A DNA stretch of 64,000 nucleotides, taken from NCBI GenBank assembly GCA_014695345.1, contig JACJOC010000093.1:59675-123674 (forward strand), in the 5' to 3' direction. The notes under the pieces were generated by a model. That model worked only from the letters and a program-made list of their open reading frames with translations. It was not told the origin of the DNA and did not search any database. How positions within the stretch are numbered: position 1 is the stretch's first letter; each line of letters begins with the position of its first letter. Made by a program: the position numbers and the translations under genes. The stretch is from Cyanobacteria bacterium FACHB-471. Lineage in GTDB: Bacteria > Cyanobacteriota > Cyanobacteriia > Elainellales > Elainellaceae. Of this stretch, positions 29,361 through 38,300 are shown one piece after another.

Positions 29361-29833
29361 GGTAGATTATTTCACCCTAAACAACTAACCCGACCCTAAG
29401 CTCTGAATCTAAGGCAACACAACTTTCTCCTCAGAGCCAAGGGCAGGTACAAGGACACGACTCGATACCAACCAGGAACACTGACGAGAGCAGGATACTG
29501 CTGTAATAGCACTCATAAAAATGCCAAATTTGCAGACTTAATACCAAATGCCAACGGAGCTAGTTGACGGGCAAAGACTTAGGAAAGTCCTCTCTAATCA
29601 ATGCATCAAATTAAATGTGAAATACGCATACATCGAGCAGAGATGTGCCCCAATTAAACCCCCCGTCTCAATATCATCCTTATAGCAAGTAGCTAATAGG
29701 AGAGATTGAATTTGGCTAAGCTTTGGTAACTGTAAAAATACCGTAAAGTTACGAGTAGGTCAATCTTTTTTTCCTACAAGAGTTTTTTGACTGAGACACT
29801 CAAGCACTATGGCCTATTGAAGACCTGATGACC
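29361..29833. other. Intergenic region, nothing recognised
   Basis: About 470 bp, relatively AT-rich, between the start of the glycosyltransferase gene and the end of the kdpD remnant. No convincing ORF, RNA gene or hairpin terminator was seen; it should hold the glycosyltransferase promoter. Confidence 0.5.
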
Positions 29834-30613
29834 TCAAGTTAAAGGCTGTTGGGTCGCGATAATGTGAAGGTCAATGTCAGGAAGCGAGCGCATTAGTCGC
29901 TGCACAACCGATCCTTTAATAAACAGCTCCCAGCGCGATCGATGTGTCTCCCCGACTACAATTTGGGTAATTCGTTCTCGTTGAGCAATTTCAGTAATCT
30001 TAGATAGTGGGTCATGCCCCTCAACTCGCAAAAACTTGCCCCCAAACTCACGACAGAGCTTTTCACAAGTTTCTACATGTAGGCTTTCAGCTTTCGTTAA
30101 AAATTGTTCTAGATTGTCTACAAATAGGGCATAAAGTTTCGCATTCATGTAGCTTGCAATTCTTGCACCACGACGCAACAGCCGAATTGAATTGGGATAA
30201 GTTGAAAGGCAAACCATGACCCGCTCATGAATATTGCAATGGCGTTTTTCTGCAACTGTTGTGCCATTATTTTCTTCAATATTGTCAGCAACCTCTCGCA
30301 ATGCAAGCTCTCGTAGTGCAATTAGATTGCGCCGCTGGAAGAAATTTTGCAGCGCCTGATCTATCTTTTCGGGAGCATAAATCTTTCCCTCAATCAAACG
30401 TTCTTCAAGTGTTTCGGGCGTTACGTCCACAACTACAACTTCGTCGGCTTCATCAAGCAGGCGATCGGGAATGCCCTCGCGCACGACAACGCCCGATATA
30501 TGCAACACAAGATCATTTAAACTCTCTAAATGCTGAATGTTGACGGTAGAAGAAACATCAATTCCAGCCGTGAGGGTTTGCTCTACAGCCCGATAGCGTT
30601 TCTCGTATTCATG
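29834..30613 (-). pseudogene. kdpD: kdpD remnant, 5' third missing
   Basis: About 260 codons match the back of a short cyanobacterial KdpD, the K+-sensing protein of the Kdp system. Seen here are the end of the KdpD N-terminal domain (KRYRAVEQTLTAGIDVSSTVNIQHLESLND, PDRLLDEADEVVVVDVTPE, ALQNFFQRRNLIALRELALR) and the USP-like domain (VMVCLSTYPNSIRLLRRGARIA ... IVVGETHRSRWELF). Missing is the front of about 125 residues, which carries the Walker A and B motifs. The open frame runs on upstream to 30727, but those 38 codons are read from an inverted repeat, not KdpD sequence. Cyanobacterial KdpD normally lacks the kinase domain, so the 3' end is natural. Confidence 0.85.
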
Positions 30614-30616
30614 CCT

Positions 30617-30757
30617 CTGGTTGACTGACAAAACTTCTAAAGCTGAGGGTATATCGTAGGTTACGTGAAGCGAATGCGTAACCCAACAAAATTCAGGCAA
30701 ATGCTGGGCTTCACGTTGTTTCACCAACCTACATCAGAAGATTTGTCAGTCAACCAG
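30617..30757. repeat. Nested inverted repeat at the kdp junction
   Basis: Outer arms of 22 bp (30617-30638 and 30736-30757, CTGGTTGACTGACAAA... and complement) match with one mismatch. Inner arms (30656-30671 and 30708-30732; GTAGGTT and ACGTGAAGC) match with a 9-base insertion in one. The core contains AACCCAAC, and the inner part resembles the GTAGGTTGGGTT...AACCCAAC repeats common in filamentous cyanobacteria. It is about 140 bp, MITE-like in form, with no coding capacity, and abuts the broken end of kdpD. Confidence 0.7.
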
Positions 30758-30811
30758 GAGCCAAACAGGTATCTAGCCCTGGACAGATCGATTCTTTACA
30801 AGGCACTGTTT

Positions 30812-31792
30812 CTAAACCGATCGCTTTTTGAGCTGGCAGCTAGAACAGCAGGGGCGATCGCCAGATTCAAGCGCAGTGCCAGAAATAGCCAGAGGGGCGA
30901 TCGCCACCAATCCCACAAACAAAACAAACACCATCCCAAAGATTAGTCGCCCCTGTTTCGGGTTGCCAGCCATGATTCCATAAGTGAAAATCAACGCCGC
31001 CGGAATGATTAGCATCGTCACGGTCTCTAGCAGGTCGCTAAACCCATTGGGATTTTCAAACGGATGGGCTGAGTTAATGCCAAAGAATCCGCCGCCGTTT
31101 TCGCCGAGCTGTTTAATGATTTCAAAGTGAGCAACTGGTCCTCTGGCAATGTATTGGGTTGCGCCTTCGAGCGTGGTTGCAGTTGCAGGGGCAGCCAACG
31201 TCTCGGGCACTCCGGCAATGAGGAGGGCGATCGCCCCCACAACCGAAATGGGTAACAAAATGCGCGTAATAGATAGAGTCAGATCTCGATAGAAATTGCC
31301 CAGCGGTTGCCCCGTTAGACCCCGAATGAAGGCGATCGCCACTGCAATTCCAGTTGCGGCTGCGGTAAACATCAAATATCCCAGCGCTAGCACCTGACTC
31401 GCATAGCTAAACGTCGTTTCGCCAGAGTAATGCTGCTGATCGGTATTAGTCGTAAACGAAATAGCAGTATGCAGCGCCAAATCCCAGGAAGGTGTCGATA
31501 AATTGGTTGGATTGAACGGCAAAATCGCTTGAAGCAAAAAGATTGAATAGACCAGAACACCCATAACTAGATTGCTGTAAAACACAGCACGGGCATAATG
31601 CCATCCTGTCATCGATTCCTGATAGCGAAGCCCACCCAAAGCGTAAATAAACTGGTCTAAAGGAGAGGCAAATCGGTCAAGCCAAGACCATTTTGCTTGG
31701 AAGACTTGTGCAATATATTTACCCAGAAAAGGAGACACAACTGCAAGAATTAGCAGTATTAACGAAATTTGTAGAAGCCCCTGCCACACCAT
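30812..31792 (-). pseudogene. kdpA: kdpA remnant, 3' part missing
   Basis: The front of KdpA, the K+-channel-like subunit of the high-affinity KdpFABC ATPase. About 307 residues align with the family: [22 protein letters not shown], the first selectivity loop in [33 protein letters not shown], and [19 protein letters not shown]. KdpA is normally about 560 residues. The family match ends near SGTALESG (about 30870), and the last 19 codons before the stop ([12 protein letters not shown] ending) are foreign. The second half, with further selectivity loops, is absent, as are kdpB and kdpC, so no transport is possible. ATG at 31792. Confidence 0.88.
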
Positions 31793-31813
31793 AAATTAAA
31801 TGCAATTGTTGCT

Positions 31814-32065
31814 TTACGAAACATACTTTGCTTGCTCTAGGCACAACTTCAGTTCGGGCAAAAACATCGGATTGACAGCGACAGCAATCACAAGGTCATT
31901 GCTACAGATAATTGGATCTTCATTTGCTAGAATGACTTCTTCCTGACGAATCAATCCCATGATCTGGCATTGCTTAGGCAGATAAACCTCAGAAATTTTG
32001 TGACCACAGTGTTTGCTGTGAGGCTGGATCCAAACTTGAACGAGTTTTGATTTGTAGTAAGACAT
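31814..32065 (-). CDS. Small RCK_C (TrkA-C) domain protein
   Basis: An 83-residue protein that is essentially one RCK_C/TrkA-C domain, a ligand-binding module of K+ channels and transporters. The pattern HKISEVYLPKQCQIMGLIRQEEVILANEDPIICSNDLVIAVAVN follows the family (small residue, LPxxxxIxxIxRxxxxxxPxxxxxxxxxDxLxVxx). There is no nucleotide-binding RCK_N part. It precedes the kdpA remnant by 21 bp in the same direction, so it was probably expressed with the kdp operon and may have regulated it. The frame is intact although the transporter is destroyed. ATG at 32065. Confidence 0.75.
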   Translation of the reverse strand: MSYYKSKLVQVWIQPHSKHCGHKISEVYLPKQCQIMGLIRQEEVILANEDPIICSNDLVIAVAVNPMFLPELKLCLEQAKYVS

Positions 32066-32344
32066 ATTCCAACAGCAGTGTTTCTAAATCTGCCGCTCTA
32101 AAATCTAATCACTCCCAATTGTGGAGGAGATTTTGTGTACTTAAAAGGTATAGCCAGCCGTTTATTCAAGAAATAAATTTCTTACTCTAAACACGAATAT
32201 ATAAATGGGTTCAGAAAAATCAGGAATATCTATACTTGCAGATATAAATTTGCTCTAAACGGTATTTTTTGTCTAAATTAATGCTTGAATTACATTCCAA
32301 TTTAAGAAGATGCTTAAGAAATCAATCTATAGACCAGGAGAATA

Positions 32345-32413
32345 TAGGGGCATAGCATTCGCGCAAAAATTTTCGATTTATTTCAAAGACTACCTGCTGA
32401 AGCTACGCCCCTA
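32345..32413. repeat. TAGGGGC-type imperfect inverted repeat
   Basis: TAGGGGCATAGC (32345-32356) and GCTACGCCCCTA (32402-32413) pair with one wobble around a 45-base loop. It lies in the 400-bp divergent gap between the RCK_C gene and the sensor kinase. It belongs to the same kind of short repeat as those at 34397 and 53775. The rest of the gap (32066-32344) is AT-rich and shows nothing else that I recognise. Confidence 0.6.
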
Positions 32414-32469
32414 CAAGAAACATTCACTACTGCTCAAACGTTCTTTAATTTCTAAAATTTAGATTTGCA

Positions 32470-33588
32470 ATGTTAAACCGATTGCCAACTCACAAACCGT
32501 CCCCTTTTCATAAACCGGTTAAAGCCCAATGGTTGATTGCGATCCTGTTTCTTATCGTGAGCACTCTGGAATATTCCACACCACCGCCTTATGTATTTGG
32601 CTATCTATATATCGGCGCAGTTTTGCTAGCAGATTCGGGGCTCAGTCGAGCGAGTCGAACTTGGGTGACAGTGATCGCCATCAGCCTCACCATCTTCAAC
32701 CTATTCGTACCTGGAGCAGAGACGATTACCTTAGACACGGTTGCTAATCGACTGATTGCAGCAATGGCGCTGATTGTTACGGGTTGGTTGAGCGATTGCA
32801 ATCGTCGATTTGAGCAGGCAATCGCTCAGCAGCAAATTAAACTCCAGACCCAGGAGCATCTCAACCAGGTGAGAGAAGATTTTGCCTCGACCCTGACCCA
32901 CGATCTAAGAACACCGTTGTTAGGGGCGATCGAAACCCTAAAAGCTTTTCAGCAAGAAAAATTTGGTGCAGTCACAGCCACTCAGCGCCGGGTTTTAGAA
33001 ATTATGGCTCGTAGTCATCAAGCCAGCTTGCAGTTGGTTGAGACCCTACTTGATGTTTACCGCAACGACACCGAAGGGCTAATCCTTCAGCGGAAACCCG
33101 TGGATCTTAGAGCATTGGCAGACGAGGCGGCGGCTATGCTGACCGATCTGGCGGTTAGCCGTCGAGTCCATTTGCGGTTGAGATGTGGAGATTCTGACTT
33201 CCGTCAATCTTTCTGGGTCAATGGAGATGCACTTCAGATTCGGCGCGTTTTTGTCAACTTATTAGAAAATGGAATCAACCACTCCCTGCGAGGTGACAAG
33301 GTTGAAATTGTGATTACCAATACGAACACTCACCATGTGGTGAAAGTGATCGATAACGGTCAAGGCATTACATCGGACGAATTGCCTCTGCTATTTGAAC
33401 GGTTTTATCAGGGGCATGGCGATCGCCAAACCAAAGGATCAGGACTGGGACTTTATCTTACCCGACAAATCATCGAAGCTCACGGTGGAACAATCTGGGC
33501 AAAAAACAATTCATCTCAAGGTGCCGTATTTGGGTTTTGCTTACCAGTGCTAGTTCCTACTGCAGCTGTCTCACCATCCCTGATATGA
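32470..33588 (+). CDS. Sensor histidine kinase beside the kdp remnant
   Basis: Two-component sensor of 372 residues. The N-terminal 110 residues hold about four hydrophobic segments with very short loops (AILFLIVSTLEYSTPPP, YLYIGAVLLADSG, VIAISLTIFNLFVPG, LIAAMALIVTGWL), a KdpD-like membrane domain layout with little outside the membrane. The core has the H-box FASTLTHDLRTPLLG, N-box FVNLLENGINHS, G1 DNGQGI and G2 GSGLGLYLT. Its stop overlaps the start of a NarL-type regulator by four bases (ATGA), so the two are translationally coupled partners. Being divergent from the kdp remnants suggests, but does not prove, that it once controlled them. Confidence 0.9.
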   Translation: MLNRLPTHKPSPFHKPVKAQWLIAILFLIVSTLEYSTPPPYVFGYLYIGAVLLADSGLSRASRTWVTVIAISLTIFNLFVPGAETITLDTVANRLIAAMALIVTGWLSDCNRRFEQAIAQQQIKLQTQEHLNQVREDFASTLTHDLRTPLLGAIETLKAFQQEKFGAVTATQRRVLEIMARSHQASLQLVETLLDVYRNDTEGLILQRKPVDLRALADEAAAMLTDLAVSRRVHLRLRCGDSDFRQSFWVNGDALQIRRVFVNLLENGINHSLRGDKVEIVITNTNTHHVVKVIDNGQGITSDELPLLFERFYQGHGDRQTKGSGLGLYLTRQIIEAHGGTIWAKNNSSQGAVFGFCLPVLVPTAAVSPSLI

Positions 33589-34268
33589 AATCTAGTCCTT
33601 TACGCATTCTCCTGGTAGAAGATGACGAGCTATTTCGCCTCGGACTTACAACCCGGCTTCAACAAGAAGAAGGACTGGATGTGACAGCAGAAGCCGAAGA
33701 TGGAGAAACCGCTATAGAAATTGCCTGCGATCGCCTGCTTGATTTAGTGTTGCTAGACATTGGGCTACCCGGCATCGGCGGCATCGAAGCTTGCCGCCAA
33801 ATCAAACAACAGCAGCCTAATCTCCCCGTGTTAGCGCTTACCTCTCATTTTCAAAAACCGCTAATTGCTCGTTTGATTGAGGCAAAGGCCCAGGGCTATT
33901 GTTTGAAAGGAATTGCGGCTGAATCTCTAGTTTTGGCGATTCGTTCCGTTGCAGCAGGTGCTTCATGGTGGGACTCTGCTGCAACCCAAGAAATTTATGC
34001 GGCATTTCAAACCGACAGCTCAACTCCTGCTTCAGAACAGGCGCTAGAAAACCCCTTGACCCGACGAGAACAGGAAATTTTGGCGCTGGTGGCGAAAGGA
34101 CAAAGCAATCAGGAAATCGCCAAAATTCTCTACATCGCACCAGGAACGGTCAGAGTTCACGTTCACACGATTTTGCAAAAGCTAGATGTGCGCGATCGCA
34201 CCCAGGCTGCTGTCCTAGCGCTGCAAAAAGGATTAGTTGCCTCCGATTTTCTCCAACAACCTCGCTGA
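33585..34268 (+). CDS. NarL/FixJ-type response regulator
   Basis: Partner of the kinase just upstream. The 227 residues comprise a receiver domain (LLVEDDELF acidic pocket, phospho-acceptor Asp in LVLLDIGLPG, Lys in YCLKG) and a LuxR-type helix-turn-helix (PLTRREQEILALVAKGQSNQEIAKIL ... GTVRVHVHTILQKL). The ATG at 33585 overlaps the kinase stop; the earlier TTG in the open frame is inside the kinase gene. After the gene come about 180 bp with a 22-bp palindrome but no further gene. Confidence 0.94.
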   Translation: MKSSPLRILLVEDDELFRLGLTTRLQQEEGLDVTAEAEDGETAIEIACDRLLDLVLLDIGLPGIGGIEACRQIKQQQPNLPVLALTSHFQKPLIARLIEAKAQGYCLKGIAAESLVLAIRSVAAGASWWDSAATQEIYAAFQTDSSTPASEQALENPLTRREQEILALVAKGQSNQEIAKILYIAPGTVRVHVHTILQKLDVRDRTQAAVLALQKGLVASDFLQQPR

Positions 34269-34396
34269 TAGGACACGCCGAAGCTTCCTAAATCTGCAAA
34301 ACACAGCTGCTATAGGAAGTGGAGTGGCTGTGCTGGGTAAGGCTGCGTGGAAAACCTATGCGTAGTGACATTTTGAATAAACCACAGATCTTTGCA

Positions 34397-34418
34397 GGGG
34401 CAGTTCGCGAACTGCCCC
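34397..34418. repeat. Perfect 22-bp palindrome of the GGGGC repeat type
   Basis: GGGGCAGTTCG is followed directly by its exact complement, centred on TTCGCGAA. It lies 32 bp past the stop of the secreted protein gene on the other strand and 130 bp past the response regulator stop, so it could end both transcripts. It is of a kind common in filamentous cyanobacterial genomes. Confidence 0.7.
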
Positions 34419-34449
34419 TACGCTACGGGTTGGACTGTCTAGACCATCC

Positions 34450-35112
34450 CTAACGCTCAAATTCACTTTGGAGGGTTAGATCCAGGTCAGTTTCAGGCTC
34501 AACAACAACGACCTCAACCTCCTCTTCGCCACCTCCCAGAAGCAGCGAACCCAGAGCACCCAAGCCAGCACCAGCCAACACTTCACCAAAATCAATTGAG
34601 CCGAAGATTTCTGATAAAACTGCTGCCGCTGCTGCGCCAATCACCGCCCCTCGAAGAAAATCGGGGTCAGTGTCTTCTGTAATGACCTGGGTATCGGTGA
34701 TCACCTCAGATGTGGCATCAATGGGCAAAGTTTGACCCGATGTGAGCGTGATTTCTTCGGACACAAACTGAGTACCACCGCCATTGGGCTGCAGTTCTCC
34801 TTCAATTTCACTGCCAGCAGGAATCAACACCGTTCCGGCAGAGGAGCGCACGTCTTGAGCTACAACCAAGGTCACGGGAGCCGTTTCATCGGGCGTGACA
34901 ATGATTCTCTCAGCTTCCTCGTAGCGCACTGGAATCACCGTCCCAGTAGGTACAACAAGCCGGGTCGTGTCGGAGGGAAATAGCTGCCCCACCAGGTATG
35001 GTTCATTTGCAACGGCTGGGGTTGCCAGCAAGGTGGGCAAGGCTGACACTGAAGCCATTCCCAATGCCATGAACAGAGCAGTTCTAGATTGCCAGCGTTT
35101 TGAAATTAACAT
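34450..35112 (-). CDS. Exported protein with a glycine-zipper-like C-terminal segment
   Basis: About 220 residues, unknown function. I use ATG 35112, which has AGGAG seven bases upstream; an earlier in-frame ATG at 35157 has none. A signal peptide is clear (SRTALFMALGMASVSALPTLLATPAVANE, cleavage after AVA). The mature part is beta-rich with LVVPTGTVIPVRYEE and SAGTVLIPAGSEIEGEL, reminiscent of the TrbI/VirB10-type barrel that holds extracytoplasmic scaffolds. Near the C-terminus, AVIGAAAAAVLSEIFG and LAGAGLGALGSLLLGGGEEE form small-residue hydrophobic segments. The tail is very acidic. Nothing conjugative is nearby, so a transfer role is not suggested. Confidence 0.7.
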   Translation of the reverse strand: MLISKRWQSRTALFMALGMASVSALPTLLATPAVANEPYLVGQLFPSDTTRLVVPTGTVIPVRYEEAERIIVTPDETAPVTLVVAQDVRSSAGTVLIPAGSEIEGELQPNGGGTQFVSEEITLTSGQTLPIDATSEVITDTQVITEDTDPDFLRGAVIGAAAAAVLSEIFGSIDFGEVLAGAGLGALGSLLLGGGEEEVEVVVVEPETDLDLTLQSEFER

Positions 35113-35399
35113 TGTTTTTCTCCTGATCCCTGATTGTTTACAACCATTGAGTTTCAAAGTCTTTTTTGCTTTTCTTTTGCCCTAAAGACTTTTTGTTGAA
35201 GCAGGGAGCATTGTGATCCGGATACCTTACAAGCTACGACGAGAAGCGATCGCCTTACTTCATTCTCTCGATTCACCTGATAGGATGATTTTTGACGAAT
35301 TCGGGCATAAATGTCGTGTTTCAGGCAGTTTGAAGCTCCACTGCTGAATTTACTGACTTCGGTAGAATTTTGAATGTTCCTGCAATTCAAACTAATGTA

Positions 35400-35996
35400 T
35401 TAAATTTTACAAGCTTTGCGTAAACTCGTCATCTCTTCGCTAGTTAAATCGCGCCACTGTCCAGGTTTTAGCCCTGCCAGCGTGAGAGTGGCGATCGCTA
35501 CCCTGACTAACCGCAGCGTTGGAAAGCCGATCGCGGCTGTCATCCTTCGCACCTGGCGGTTGCGCCCCTCGGTCAGCGTGATTTCCAGCCATGCCGTGGG
35601 TACATTTTTGCGAAATCGAATTGGCGGATCGCGAGGTGGCAGAGACGGTTCCTCCACTAACAGCTCAGCTTTTGCCGGACGAGTCCGATAGTCTTGAATC
35701 ACCAGTCCTTGCCGCAGCGGAATCAAGTCTGCCTCAGTCGGAATCCGCTCGACCTGCACCCAGTAGGTACGAGGATGCTGGAATTTAGGGTCGCTCAACT
35801 GATGCTGGAGTCGCCCATTGTTGCTCAACAGCAGCAATCCTTCACTGTCTCGGTCTAACCGTCCAACTGGGTAAACATCTGGCACATCAATGTAGTCTTT
35901 GAGCGTGTGTCTGGAAGCGCCACCCTCAGATGCAGCATCGGTGAATTGGGTTAGAACGTCGTAGGGTTTGTAGAACAGTAAGTGGCGATCGCGCAC
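35400..35996 (-). CDS. RsuA/RluE-type 23S rRNA pseudouridine synthase
   Basis: Converts a uridine in rRNA to pseudouridine. The 198 residues start directly at the catalytic domain ([14 protein letters not shown]) with no S4 domain, as in RluE. The active-site motif is [18 protein letters not shown] (catalytic Asp in RLDRDS), and the late family blocks [27 protein letters not shown] and [11 protein letters not shown] are present. The start is a GTG at 35996; no in-frame ATG lies nearby. A HIP1-like site overlaps the first codons. It is a stand-alone gene. Confidence 0.92.
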   Translation of the reverse strand: MRDRHLLFYKPYDVLTQFTDAASEGGASRHTLKDYIDVPDVYPVGRLDRDSEGLLLLSNNGRLQHQLSDPKFQHPRTYWVQVERIPTEADLIPLRQGLVIQDYRTRPAKAELLVEEPSLPPRDPPIRFRKNVPTAWLEITLTEGRNRQVRRMTAAIGFPTLRLVRVAIATLTLAGLKPGQWRDLTSEEMTSLRKACKI

Positions 35997-36093
35997 GTCA
36001 AATAGCTCATTTTATTAAAAAATCTTAGTTAAGTTGTCCAAATCTTTGGCTCGGCTTTACGCTTAAGGTCAAAGGGCTTTGGAAGAGAATCTT

Positions 36094-36402
36094 ATGGATA
36101 AACAAAAATATCGGTTCGTTTGCACGCTCTCCTTTGGTGATATCTACGGTCAAATCATCGTTTGGTTAATTGTAATCTTCATTAGCCTGGCAACAGCTCT
36201 GGCACTGATGGGGGCTAGCCGTCCAATCTATGCTTTGGCTACTGTAGGACTAATTTTGGTGCTCTCCTTACCATTTCTGCTCTTCGCCTTCGTCACAACT
36301 TTGCTCAATCACATCGAGTTTTCTGAGGTTAGCCCTCAGACTGAGAGCCCAGCGGAACCCAGTGCAGTCTCTAGCCAGCGCCCTGCTCAAGCTGCGGGTT
36401 AA
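36094..36402 (+). CDS. Small two-span membrane protein
   Basis: A 102-residue protein of unknown function with two hydrophobic segments (IIVWLIVIFISLATALALMG and ALATVGLILVLSLPFLLFAFVTTLL) joined by a short turn, and a Ser/Pro/Glu tail of about 30 residues. The ATG at 36094 is preceded by GGAAGAG; a TTG at 36079 is less likely. A strong intrinsic terminator follows, so it is not co-transcribed with the succinate dehydrogenase gene 130 bp downstream. Confidence 0.68.
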   Translation: MDKQKYRFVCTLSFGDIYGQIIVWLIVIFISLATALALMGASRPIYALATVGLILVLSLPFLLFAFVTTLLNHIEFSEVSPQTESPAEPSAVSSQRPAQAAG

Positions 36403-36442
36403 CGAAAAGCTTTCTGGAAACCACACATCAGATAATTTCTTA

Positions 36443-36479
36443 AGAAGTTCCCTGCCTTTAGGTAGGGACTTTTTATTTG
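36443..36479 (+). terminator. Intrinsic terminator after the small membrane protein gene
   Basis: AAGTTCCCTGCC and GGTAGGGACTT form a stem with one bulge and one mismatch around TTTA, followed by TTTTATTT. It lies 40 bp past the stop of the small membrane protein gene. Confidence 0.8.
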
Positions 36480-36531
36480 CGTCAGGATAGAGATAGGACA
36501 ACTTCACGCAACAGTTTGAGCGCGATTGAGC

Positions 36532-38259
36532 ATGATTGAACACGACGTAATCATTGTAGGCGGCGGTCTAGCAGGGACGCGGGCAGCAGTAGAAATTGCC
36601 AGAACAGATCCTCGATTGAGCATTGCCGTTGTCGCTAAAACTCACCCCATTCGATCGCACTCCGTCGCGGCTCAAGGCGGAATGGCAGCCACCCTAAAGA
36701 ATGTTGATGATCAAGACACCTGGGAAGCTCACGCTTTTGACACGGTAAAGGGTTCCGATTACCTGGCAGACCAAGATGCCGTCGAAATTCTCACTCGTGA
36801 AGCGCCCGACGTGGTGATCGACTTGGAACACATGGGCGTACTGTTTTCCCGCCTGCCCGATGGACGCATTGCCCAACGTGCCTTTGGCGGACATTCTCAT
36901 AAACGCACCTGTTACGCCGCTGACAAAACGGGTCACGCTATTTTGCACGAGCTGGTGGCAAACCTGCGTCGCTATGGGATCCATATTTATGACGAATGGT
37001 ATGTGCTGCGCCTGATTCTAGAAGAAGACCAGGTGAAAGGTGTGGTGATGTATCACCTACTGGATGGACGGCTGGAGGTGGTACGAGCAAAAGCCGTGAT
37101 GTTTGCAACAGGTGGTTACGGGCGGGTTTACAACACCACATCTAACGACTTTGCCTCAACGGGCGATGGGCTAGCGATGACAGCCATTGCCGGACTACCG
37201 CTCGAAGATATGGAGTTTGTTCAGTTTCACCCGACCGGGCTGTATCCGGTTGGAGTGCTGATTTCAGAGGCAGTGCGAGGTGAAGGGGCTTATCTGATTA
37301 ATGCAGAGGGCGATCGCTTCATGTCTAACTATGCCCCCAGCAAAATGGAGCTAGCTCCCCGCGACATCACCTCCCGCGCCATTACCAAAGAAATTCGGGC
37401 AGGGCGGGGCGCACATCAAGACGGCAGCGCAGGCGGCCCGTTTGTTTACCTTGACCTGCGCCACATGGGACGAGAAAAAGTCATGAGCCGTGTCCCCTTC
37501 TGTTGGGAAGAGGCACATCGCCTAGTGGGAATTGATGCCGTGCATCAGCCGATTCCGATTCGTCCAACGGTTCACTACTCAATGGGCGGCATCCCGGTTA
37601 ATACAGACGGACGAGTTCGCAGTGGTGCGGATGGCTTGGTTGAAGGCTTCTTTGCCGCTGGGGAAGCCGCTTGCGTTTCCGTACACGGAGCCAATCGGCT
37701 GGGCAGTAATTCTTTGCTGGAATGTGTAGTCTACGGCAAGAGGACGGGAGCGGCGATCGCCCAATACGTCCAATCGCGCAAACTCCCCGAAATCGACGAG
37801 CAGCGTTATCTCACTCAGGCAGAGCAGCAAGTTCAAACCTTAATTGATCAGCCTGGCGAATATCGAATTGATCAAATCCGTCAGGCTTTTCAAGACTGCA
37901 TGACCGACCACTGCGGCGTGTTTCGCACAGAATCAGTGATGAAGGAAGGGTTAGAAAAGCTGCAAGTGATTCGCCAGCAAGCGCAAAGGATTTACCTGGA
38001 TGACAAAGCCAAACTCTGGAACACCGAGCTAACCGAAGCACTAGAACTACAAAACTTGCTAATCGTCGGCGAAGTCATTCTCACAGGTGCGCTCAATCGT
38101 CAGGAAAGCCGAGGTGCACACTGCCGCGAAGACTTTGCAGATCGAGACGACACCAATTTCCTAAAACACACGATGGCTTATTATTCTCCAGCGGGTATCC
38201 AAATTGGCGATCGCCCAGTTGCCATCACTATGTTCGAGCCGCAAGAACGGAAATATTAG
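36532..38259 (+). CDS. sdhA: Succinate dehydrogenase/fumarate reductase flavoprotein subunit
   Basis: FAD subunit that oxidises succinate and, with SdhB, feeds electrons to plastoquinone in the thylakoid or plasma membrane. About 575 residues. The FAD-binding start is VIIVGGGLAGTRAA; the covalent-flavin His lies in IRSHSVAAQGGMAATL; active-site blocks include FGGHSHKRTCYAADKTGHAI, QFHPTGLYPVGVLISEAVRGEGAYL and the late VHGANRLGSNSLLECVVYGKR. The ATG at 36532 puts the GGG motif at the right distance; a TTG two codons earlier is a minor alternative. No sdhB or membrane anchor gene is adjacent, which is usual in cyanobacteria, where sdhA and sdhB are scattered. Confidence 0.94.
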   Translation: MIEHDVIIVGGGLAGTRAAVEIARTDPRLSIAVVAKTHPIRSHSVAAQGGMAATLKNVDDQDTWEAHAFDTVKGSDYLADQDAVEILTREAPDVVIDLEHMGVLFSRLPDGRIAQRAFGGHSHKRTCYAADKTGHAILHELVANLRRYGIHIYDEWYVLRLILEEDQVKGVVMYHLLDGRLEVVRAKAVMFATGGYGRVYNTTSNDFASTGDGLAMTAIAGLPLEDMEFVQFHPTGLYPVGVLISEAVRGEGAYLINAEGDRFMSNYAPSKMELAPRDITSRAITKEIRAGRGAHQDGSAGGPFVYLDLRHMGREKVMSRVPFCWEEAHRLVGIDAVHQPIPIRPTVHYSMGGIPVNTDGRVRSGADGLVEGFFAAGEAACVSVHGANRLGSNSLLECVVYGKRTGAAIAQYVQSRKLPEIDEQRYLTQAEQQVQTLIDQPGEYRIDQIRQAFQDCMTDHCGVFRTESVMKEGLEKLQVIRQQAQRIYLDDKAKLWNTELTEALELQNLLIVGEVILTGALNRQESRGAHCREDFADRDDTNFLKHTMAYYSPAGIQIGDRPVAITMFEPQERKY

Positions 38260-38300
38260 AACAAACTCCTCCAAAACCCGTTTTGCTTGAGAGCGATTCA

